From: Burkholderiales bacterium
GTDB taxonomy: Bacteria > Pseudomonadota > Gammaproteobacteria > Burkholderiales > Burkholderiaceae_C
Reading direction: 5' to 3'
Assembly (NCBI GenBank): GCA_016213205.1
Contig: JACRAZ010000106.1
Coordinates: 29,114-93,113, forward strand
Length of the DNA: 64,000 nt
Below are positions 54,421 to 62,200 of the stretch, in pieces (positions within the stretch are counted from its first letter, which is position 1; every line of letters starts with the position of its first letter). The position numbers and the translations under genes are program-made. The notes beneath the pieces were generated by a model that worked only from the letters and a program-made list of their open reading frames with translations, searched no databases and was not told the DNA's origin.

Positions 54421-55293
54421 TCACGAATCCAGCATCTTCATCGCCTGCACGACCGATGCGCGCATGCGGGCGAAAGAATCCGCCAGCACGCCGATTTCGT
54501 CACGGCTCTTGCGGGCGAACTCCGGTGCCTCCAGGTCGCCCTGGCTCACCCGGTCGGCCAGCGAGGACAGCTGGGTCACCGGCCGCACCACGACGAACCA
54601 GATCATCAGGTTCAGCACCAGCCCCACCACCAAGAACACGCCGATCAGCGAACCGATGAACACCGTGAAGGTCTGGTCGGCACGCTTGAGCGGCAGGGCC
54701 ATCGGCACCGACATGATCTGCGCCGACACCACCTCGTTGAGGTTCCAGCCGAAGCCGTTGGCCGGGCCGTACTTGTCGACCATGGTCTTGGGCGCCGCGT
54801 CCACGCTGCTGTGGCACTGCAGGCAGGCCGGGTTGGTGATGCGCACCGGGCGCGCGATGTAGAGCGAGCGGCCGGTGGGCGTGTCGCGCTGGCCCACGTA
54901 TTCCTTCAGTTCGCTGTTGTTGCGGAACTGGTTGACGATGTCCACCTCCCAGCCGTCGGCCCGGTCACGCGGGTTGGTGGGGTTGAGCGTGGCTTCCTTG
55001 TACGCGAACTCGGGGTACTTGGTGCGCAGGGTGGCCAGCACCTCGGTGGCCGAGTAGCTGGGCACCGATTGCGGCAGGAACTCGTACTTCATCTGCGTCT
55101 GCAGCAGCTGGGTGATCTGGGTCGCGGTGTAGTTGCGCACCGCGAGCGCCTGCTCCATCAGCTGGCGCGCGCTGTTGATCACCTCTTCCTGCGCGTGGCG
55201 CTGCAGCAGGTCGCGGCTGATGTAGCCGCTGACGCCCACGCCCAGCGCCATCACCAGCACGTAGATGAGGTTGAACTTCAACAGCAGTTTCAT
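54421..55293 (-). CDS. Membrane haem-c sensor (DUF3365/Tll0287-like) with HAMP domain and no output module
   Basis: A 290-residue membrane protein: an N-terminal helix (about 5-24), a periplasmic domain with one haem-c motif CLQCH (157-161) in the DUF3365/Tll0287-like fold (YARPVRI-like strand before the haem), a second helix (about 210-236), and a HAMP linker to the end (RPVTQLSSLADRVSQGDLEAPEF, residue 238 on). Sequence stops about 15 residues past HAMP, so there is no kinase, cyclase or methyl-accepting module. Covalent haem suggests that it senses redox state or a gaseous ligand. With a Ser/Thr kinase gene 47 bases downstream, signal output is probably in trans. ATG 55291-55293. Confidence 0.85.
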   Translation of the reverse strand: MKLLLKFNLIYVLVMALGVGVSGYISRDLLQRHAQEEVINSARQLMEQALAVRNYTATQITQLLQTQMKYEFLPQSVPSYSATEVLATLRTKYPEFAYKEATLNPTNPRDRADGWEVDIVNQFRNNSELKEYVGQRDTPTGRSLYIARPVRITNPACLQCHSSVDAAPKTMVDKYGPANGFGWNLNEVVSAQIMSVPMALPLKRADQTFTVFIGSLIGVFLVVGLVLNLMIWFVVVRPVTQLSSLADRVSQGDLEAPEFARKSRDEIGVLADSFARMRASVVQAMKMLDS

Positions 55294-55342
55294 GGCAGGT
55301 GCCTTCTTGGTGAGGATGCGGGGGAGGGAGCGGCCGACCGTC

Positions 55343-56254
55343 TCAACGCGAGGCGCCGGAGGCCGGCTTCGGGTACAGCACCGGCTCCCATTCGGGGTGG
55401 GCGGCCAGGTTCTTGGCCAGCCCTTCGCGGAACGCGGCGTCCTGCGCCAGCGTGGCAAACCGGCGGGGGAACTCGCGCCGGATCACCGGCTCGGCGCTGA
55501 GCCAGGGTTTCAGGGCCGCGTAGGCCGGCGCGGGCAAGGGCCGGGCTTCGACCGCCTTGCCCTTGAACTGCGCGGCCAGCGGCGGCAGGGTGTCGCGGAA
55601 GCTGCGGGGCAGGCCGGACAGGAAGGCCGATGCCGGCTTGGCTGCCACGCTGCCCTTGTCGGCCCCGCTGCGGGTGTAGAAGTCGCCTGACTTCAACGCC
55701 TGGGGGGCCGCCCCCTTGAGCTTGCGTTCCAGCAGCTGGGCCTTGCCGCTTTCGATGAACAGCGCCGATTCATCACCCGCCACGCGGCCCACGGTGACGC
55801 CGGCCACCTGCAGCAGCTCGAGCTGCGGCGCGAGCTGCCCGGCCACCGTGGCGCCCTTGGCGCTGGTGTGCTTGGCCCAGCCCTGCAGCAGGTAGAACGC
55901 CGGGCCGCGCGGGCCCGAGCCGGCCAGCCCCGGGGGCAGCAGCATCACGTGGGTGTCGGGCCCGAGGTCGAGGGCACTGCCGTCGGCGAATTCCACCCGC
56001 ACCAGCGGGGTGTTCGGGCCGGTGTCGATGATCGAGGCGGGCGCCAGGCGCTGCCCCGGCGTGGCGCCGAGCTGGCGCGCGCCGTCGATCACCGTGGCCG
56101 GACCATCCACCACGGTGAGCAGCGCCGGCCCGTCGGCCGCCTGCACGGCCGTGGCGACCAGCAGGCCCGCGGCCAGCCAGGCCCACTGCCGGCGCCGCAC
56201 GGCCGCCTGCAGCGCAGCCCGACAACCTTGTCGCCAACGATCGACACCGCGCAA
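55343..56254 (-). CDS. FecR-like periplasmic protein
   Basis: A 303-residue exported protein. The start is TTG (56252-56254), the first available codon after an in-frame stop, with AGGAG 7 bases upstream. A signal peptide (WAWLAAGLLVATAVQA) follows a 22-residue Arg-rich N-region. The next 100 residues resemble a FecR domain: VVDGPATVIDGARQLGATPGQRL and VRVEFADGSALDLGPDTHVML. The remainder is Ala/Pro-rich with no recognisable motif. It is the first gene of the operon that continues with the haem-c sensor and the Ser/Thr kinase. FecR domains in signalling cassettes usually sense or scaffold in the periplasm; the ligand here is unknown. Confidence 0.7.
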   Translation of the reverse strand: MRGVDRWRQGCRAALQAAVRRRQWAWLAAGLLVATAVQAADGPALLTVVDGPATVIDGARQLGATPGQRLAPASIIDTGPNTPLVRVEFADGSALDLGPDTHVMLLPPGLAGSGPRGPAFYLLQGWAKHTSAKGATVAGQLAPQLELLQVAGVTVGRVAGDESALFIESGKAQLLERKLKGAAPQALKSGDFYTRSGADKGSVAAKPASAFLSGLPRSFRDTLPPLAAQFKGKAVEARPLPAPAYAALKPWLSAEPVIRREFPRRFATLAQDAAFREGLAKNLAAHPEWEPVLYPKPASGASR

Positions 56255-56344
56255 CGAACTACTCCTGAAAATGCACGTCAGCCCGCGCCTTGGGCGCGGG
56301 CGGCCGATGGTAGCGCGACCGCACCCCGACGGCCGAGTGACGAA

Positions 56345-57856
56345 TTACAGCTTGTGGCCCCGGGGGGCCACCCGCAACCGGCGTGCCAGCGGCCGCACGG
56401 CCTCGGCCGACGCCGCGCGCAGCACCGGCGCGCGCGCGCTGAGCCAGCCCACCGCGAACCAGGCCCGCGGGTCCGTTGCCACCTGCTGGCGACAGGCCTG
56501 CAGCGCGAGGCTGGCGTCGTTGCTGTCGCCCAGCGCGTCCTGGGCCTCGCGCAGCGCCTGCAGCAGCCGCGCCAGGCGCCGCCGCGGCAGCAGCGTGGAC
56601 AGCAGCTCCAGCCCGTAGCGCAGGCGCTTGATGCGGCGGCGCAGGCGGTGGCGCGCGGCGTCGTCGAGCTGCTCGAAGCGCCGTGCGTCACGCCGCACGC
56701 GGCGCTGCAGGGCCTTCAGCGCGGGCAGCAGGCCCGCGCGCGCCGGCGCGGCGGCAGCGCCGGCCGGTGCACCCATCGCCAGCGCCAGCAGGCGCAGCCA
56801 CAGCAGTTGCAGGTCCGGTACGGCCAGCAGTTCGCTGGCCGCCGGTGCCCGGGACCCGGCAGCCGGTGGCCAATCCATCGCGGGTGCGCCGGCGGCCAGC
56901 AGCGCCGGCAGCACCGAATCGGCCAGCACGTCCCGGTCGCGGGCGGCGCCCAGGCCGCGCCAGAGCTGCGCGAGCGCCGGATCCTCGGCCGCGGACGCCA
57001 GCTCGGGCCAGTGCGCGCCGAACAGCCGGGCCACGCTGCGCAGGCGGCGCAGGCCCACGCGCAACTGGTGCAGGTGTTCCGGCGTGCCGACGCCGGCCTG
57101 CAGCGCGCTGGCATTGGGCAGCACCTGCGCCAGCGCGCTGCGCACCATGTGCTGCAGCGCCTGGGCCACGGGCATGCGTGGCTGCAGCGCCGGCGCCACC
57201 GCCATCGTGGGGGCCGACACGGCCTGTGCCGCGGCCAGCAGGCTGCCGCGCTCGGACTTGCTGCGCAGGTCCAGCACCAGGCCGAAGCGCGTCACCCAGC
57301 GCGCGGCCAGTGCCAGCAGACCCTGCGGCGGGCCGGCCAGCAGCTCGAACTCCAGCTCGCACACCGGTGCGCTGCGGCCGCCGGCGCGCAGCTCGCCCAC
57401 GTCCAGCGCCAGCTCCACCGTGGCGCCCTGGTGCCGCACGATGCGCGTGATGCGGCTCACCTCCGTGGCATAACGCTCACGCAGCGGCGGTGGTGTGCCA
57501 TCGGCGCCGGCCGCCGCGGCCAGCACCTGCGCCAGGCGTTCGCCGGCCTCGGTGCCGGCGTGGCGGGCCAGCTCGGGCTCGGCCACCGCACCGGCCACCG
57601 GCACGTTGTGCTCCAGCCGCAGCAAGGGGCCGGCCGCGGCCCGGGCGGGCGGCTCGCACTTGAGCGTCTGCACCCAGTGCTGCCCCTCGCGGCGCAGCCG
57701 CAGTGCCACCCGCGCGGCGGCCAGGTGCTGGCCGTCGGTGTCGAAATAGCGCGCCGCCATCGGCTGGCGCCGGGCCCCGGGGGTGGCCAGCGCACGGCGC
57801 AAGGCCGTCAGCTGCGCCGCGGGAACCTGGTATTTCAACTCGATCTCAACCGACAT
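56345..57856 (-). CDS. CYTH and CHAD domain-containing protein
   Basis: A 503-residue protein. Residues 1-200 form a CYTH (triphosphate tunnel) domain with the defining ExExK motif (VEIELKY, residues 3-9), RYFDTDGQHLAAARVALRLRR and ELEFELLAG. Residues about 225-500 form a CHAD helical bundle with HLHQLRVGLRRLRSVARLF and RRRIKRLRYGLELL, the two conserved His/Arg-rich helices that bind polyphosphate granules. CYTH-CHAD fusions are predicted inorganic triphosphatases or polyphosphate-associated proteins. It is alone on its strand, divergent from the DUF3460/scpA pair. Confidence 0.92.
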   Translation of the reverse strand: MSVEIELKYQVPAAQLTALRRALATPGARRQPMAARYFDTDGQHLAAARVALRLRREGQHWVQTLKCEPPARAAAGPLLRLEHNVPVAGAVAEPELARHAGTEAGERLAQVLAAAAGADGTPPPLRERYATEVSRITRIVRHQGATVELALDVGELRAGGRSAPVCELEFELLAGPPQGLLALAARWVTRFGLVLDLRSKSERGSLLAAAQAVSAPTMAVAPALQPRMPVAQALQHMVRSALAQVLPNASALQAGVGTPEHLHQLRVGLRRLRSVARLFGAHWPELASAAEDPALAQLWRGLGAARDRDVLADSVLPALLAAGAPAMDWPPAAGSRAPAASELLAVPDLQLLWLRLLALAMGAPAGAAAAPARAGLLPALKALQRRVRRDARRFEQLDDAARHRLRRRIKRLRYGLELLSTLLPRRRLARLLQALREAQDALGDSNDASLALQACRQQVATDPRAWFAVGWLSARAPVLRAASAEAVRPLARRLRVAPRGHKL

Positions 57857-57973
57857 CAAGCCATCTTGCCCGATCGCGGCCCGTAAAATGTTGATCTTTC
57901 GTCCGCGCCGCCCCAGCCGGTGGCCGCGGCGCCCGGCCGGCCCCGCCCGGCTCCCAACGCCCTGAAGCCCGCC

Positions 57974-58177
57974 ATGCCGCTGTTCTGGAAGCCCTACACC
58001 TCCGACGTCACCCAGTTCATCGACGAGCTCAAGGCCAAGAAGCCCACGCTCGAAGCCGAACAACGCGCCGGCCGCGCGCTGCTGTGGGACAAGCAGATCG
58101 ACCGCGAAGCCCAATCGGCCTACAAGGCTGCGCGCGTGCCGCAGCAGCCCTACGTCTACCAGACGCGCGGCAAGTAA
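57974..58177 (+). CDS. DUF3460-family protein
   Basis: A 67-residue cytoplasmic protein of the betaproteobacterial DUF3460 family: WKPYTSDVTQFIDELKAKKP, LEAEQRAGRALLWDK and YVYQTR near the end. No function is known. The ATG at 57974 begins the family's conserved MPLFWKPY start. A TAAAAT box at 57884-57889 is a plausible -10 element. In Burkholderiales it is commonly found just before scpA, which is the case here (61-base gap). Confidence 0.88.
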   Translation: MPLFWKPYTSDVTQFIDELKAKKPTLEAEQRAGRALLWDKQIDREAQSAYKAARVPQQPYVYQTRGK

Positions 58178-58238
58178 GCCGCCGGCCCGGCCCCCGCCGC
58201 GCGCCCGTCGCCCCGCGTCCGTTTCGCCTGCTTCCCCC

Positions 58239-59126
58239 GTGTCCGAGCCCGTTCCCGCCCCGGCGGGTGATGCGCTGTCGGTGTCGCCTGCCGACTCCCG
58301 CGCCGATGCACCCGGCGCGCTCTCGACCGACGCACTGCCGGTCGACGGCGTCGCGGTGGCACGCCTGTACGGCGAGCCGCTGTTCCGCATGCCGACGGAC
58401 CTGTACATCCCGCCGGATGCGCTGGAGGTCTTCCTCGAAGCCTTCGAAGGCCCGCTGGACCTGCTGCTCTACCTGATCCGCAAGCAGAACTTCAACATCC
58501 TCGACATCCCACTGGCCGACGTCACGCGCCAGTACCTCACCTACGTCGACCAGATCCGCAGCCGCAACCTCGAGCTCGCCAGCGAGTACCTGCTGATGGC
58601 GGCGATGCTCATCGAGATCAAGTCGCGCATGCTGCTGCCGCCCAAGAAGGTGGCCGAGGGCGATGAACCCGAAGACCCGCGCGCCGAACTCGTGCGCCGC
58701 CTGCTCGAGTACGAGCAGATCAAGCTCGCCGCCGCGCGGCTCGACCGGCTGCCGGTGATCGGGCGCGACTTCCTGCGCGCGCAGGTCACGATCGAGCAGA
58801 GCCTGGAGCCACGCTTCCCCGAGGTGGTGGTGGCCGATCTGCGCGAGGCCTGGGCCGACATCCTCAAGCGCGCCCGGCTCAACCAGCACCACAAGATCTC
58901 GCGCGAGCAGCTCTCGGTGCGCGAACACATGAGCATCGTGCTGCGCACCTTGCAGGGCCGGCGTTTCGTCGAGTTCCAGGACCTGTTCGACCCCACCCGC
59001 GGGCCGGCGGTGATGGTGGTGACCTTCATCGCCATGCTGGAGCTTGCGCGCGAGCGCCTGCTGGAGGTGACGCAGGCCGAGGCCTTCGCGCCGATCTACG
59101 TGCGCCTGGCCTACCAACCGGCCTGA
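58239..59126 (+). CDS. scpA: Segregation and condensation protein A
   Basis: A 295-residue ScpA kleisin, which bridges SMC heads with ScpB in chromosome compaction and segregation. The N-terminal 60 residues are a variable Ala/Pro-rich extension starting at GTG (58239). The family core starts at FEAFEGPLDLLLYLIRKQNFNILDIPLADVTRQYL (residue about 68) and continues to a C-terminal winged helix (EFQDLFDP, VVTFIAMLELARE), which binds the SMC cap. The shorter alternative would start further in but has no better ribosome site. scpB is not in the window. Confidence 0.95.
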   Translation: MSEPVPAPAGDALSVSPADSRADAPGALSTDALPVDGVAVARLYGEPLFRMPTDLYIPPDALEVFLEAFEGPLDLLLYLIRKQNFNILDIPLADVTRQYLTYVDQIRSRNLELASEYLLMAAMLIEIKSRMLLPPKKVAEGDEPEDPRAELVRRLLEYEQIKLAAARLDRLPVIGRDFLRAQVTIEQSLEPRFPEVVVADLREAWADILKRARLNQHHKISREQLSVREHMSIVLRTLQGRRFVEFQDLFDPTRGPAVMVVTFIAMLELARERLLEVTQAEAFAPIYVRLAYQPA

Positions 59127-59239
59127 TCCGGCCACGCCACCTGAGGTAAGACCGCAGTGGCCGGATACCCGGCCTGGGATATCCTGCGCCGCAGACAACA
59201 GCAGGCCACCAGGTTCGGTTGGGAGTGGCCGCACGATCG

Positions 59240-62200
59240 ATGCCGCACAGCCATGTCACACCTGCGTCCGATGCCGGCCCGGCCGAGCCTGGCCGCGAGT
59301 GGCTCTCCCGCACCGAACGGGCCTGGGTGTGGCGCCAGCCGCTGCCCGATGGCCGAACGCTGATCGGCAAGCAGCCGCTGGGCCCCGACGCGCAGCGCCG
59401 CATCCGCCATGAACGCGCCACGCTCGAGCGCCTGGCCGGCGTCGAAGGCGTGGTGCAGCTGGCCGCGGTGGACCAGCCCGAACACCTGCTGTGGCTGCAG
59501 GACGATGTCGGCATCACGCTGCCGCAGTGGCTGGCCACGGCGCGCTTCGATCTGGACCACCTGCTGCGCTTCGCGCTGGCGCTGGCGCACACGCTGGCGG
59601 CGGTGCACCGGGCCGGCCTGGTGCACAAGGACATCCACCCCGGCAACATCCTGCTGGCCGGCCCGCAGCTGCGGCCGGTGCTGATCGACTTCAACCTCGC
59701 CAGCCTGTGCGCCGAGGAACAGCCCGGTTTCACGCACCCGAACGAGATCGCCGGCACGCTGGCCTACATGGCACCGGAACAAACCGGCCGCAGCGGCCGG
59801 CCGCTGGACCAGCGGGCCGACCTGTACGCGCTGGGTGCCACGCTCTACGAGCTGGCCACCGGCCAGCGGCCCTTCGACAGCGAGGACATGCTCGCGCTGA
59901 TCCACGCCCACCTGGCGCGGGTGCCGGTGCCACCGTCCGCACTGGCGCCGGCGCTGCCGGTGGCGCTGTCGGACATCGTGATGCGCCTGCTCGAGAAGGA
60001 CGCCGACCGCCGCTACCAGAGCGCCGAAGGCCTGGCAGCCGACCTCGCCCGCGTGGCCGACCAGCTGGCGCAAGGCCAGCCGCAGCCCTTCGTGCTGGGC
60101 GAGCGCGACTTTCCGCTGCGCCTGGCGCCGCCCTCGCGCCTGGTGGGCCGCGATGCCGAGATCGACACGCTGCACCGCGCCTTCCAGGACGCGCTGCAGT
60201 CCCCGCGCGGCCAGGTGCTGCTGGTCAGCGGCCCGGCCGGCGTGGGCAAGACGGTGCTGATCAACGAACTGCGCCCGCTGGTCACCGCGCGCCGCGGCTG
60301 GTTCGTCACCGGCAAGTTCGACGCCTACCGGCCCGACGCCTCGATGGGCGCTGCCGCGCAATCGCTGCGCGCACTCGGCGCGCAACTGCTGGCCGAGCCC
60401 GAGGAATCGCTGGCCGTGCTGCGCCAGCGCCTGTACGCCGCGCTCGGCGTGAACGCCGGCCTGATGGCCGAGATGCTGCCGGAGTTCGGCCTGCTGCTGC
60501 CCGATGCCCGTGGCAGCCGCGCGGCCGACCCGGTGCGCGCGGCCCAGCGTTACCGGCAGGGCCTGCTGGCCCTGATGCGCAGCGTGGCCAGCCCCGAGCG
60601 GCCGCTGGTGATGGTGCTGGACGACCTGCAATGGGCCTCGCAGCGCACCATCAGCTTCATCCAGGCCGTGCTGGAGGACGGTGCGCTGCCTGGCGTGCTG
60701 GTGGTCGGCACCTTCCGCGAGCCACCGCCGGCCCAGGGCGGGCTGCCGGCCGCCGCGGCAGCGCAGGAGCAGCCGCCCACCGCCGGTGTCCACGCCCTGG
60801 AGGCCGCGCTCGCGCAATGGAGCGCCTTGCCGCGCCCGCCCCAGCGCCTGGTGCTGGCCAACCTGCCGCAGGAGGCGCTGGCCACGCTGCTGCAGCAGAT
60901 GCTGCGCATGAGCCCCTGGCAGGCGACGATGCTCGCGCAGGACGTGGGCGAACGCACCCACGGCAACCCGTATGACAGCGTGGAGCTGATCAACGCGCTG
61001 CGGCGCGACGAGGTGCTGCGCCTGGCCGCCGATGGCTGGCAGTGGGACCCCACGGCGCTGCGCCGGTACGTGGGCCGCGGCGACGTGGTGGACCTGCTCG
61101 CGCACCGCATCGAGCGCCTGCCCGCGGCCACCGGCACGGTGCTGGAAGCCCTGGCCCTGCTGGGCAACGAACTGCGCGCCGACCTGCTGGCGACGGCGCT
61201 GCAATGGCCGGCCGAACGGCTGGAAAGCGCCCTCTCGCCGGCCTTGGAGGACGGCCTGCTGGTGCTGGAGCGGCGCAGTGCGCCGGAGCCGATGGCGATC
61301 GTGCGCTTCCGGCACGACCGCGTGCACCAGGCCGCCATCGGCCGGCTGGACCTGGCCACCCGCCAGGGCCTGAACCTCGGCATCGCGCGCCGGCTCGCGG
61401 CCGAACCACGCTTTGCCGCCACGGCCGCCGAGCAGTACCTGGCCGCCGTGCACCTGCTGGACGACGCGGCCGAATGCCGGCGCGTGGCAGGCCTGTTCCA
61501 GGCCGCGGCCCAGCGCGCGTTGATCACGCACCACGGCGTGGCTGAGCTCTACCTGGCGCAGGCCATCGCGCTGCTGCAGCGCCTGGATGACCCGGCCGAC
61601 GCGCCGCTGCTGCTGGCGCTGCAGACCCAGCGCATCCACGCGCTGGCCGGCCTGGGCCGGCACGAGGCGCTGGACGCCGCCTACGAGGCCCTGGTGCAAC
61701 AGGGCCATGACGCCCTGGCGCTGGCCGGCCCCACCTGCATGCGGGTGGACAGCCTGAACAACCGCGGCCGCCAGGCCGAGGCGCTGGCCGCCGGCCTGGC
61801 GCACCTGCGCCGCCTCGGGCTGAACCCGCCGGACGAACCCGCCGCCGGGGCGCCGCCGTCCGACGACAGCGCGGACTGGGCCCGCTTCTACCAGCGCGCG
61901 CAGGCGCTGGACGTGGCCACCGACCTGCAGCGCGCACCCATCGCCGAGCCGCGCCTGCTGGCCATTGCCGAACTGCTCGAACGCCTGCAGGTGCCGGCCT
62001 ACTACCTGGGGGCGAAGGTCGCGGCCTGGCTGCTGTTCGAAGGCCAGCGCCTCTGGACCGAACACGGCCCCTGCCCTCGCCTGATGCACGTGATCGGCGG
62101 CGCCGTGGGCCCGCTGGTGACGATGCGGCAGGACTATCGGCTGAGCTACCACCTGCTGCGCCATGCACTGGCCATCGGGCAGGCACATGGCTGGGAGCCC

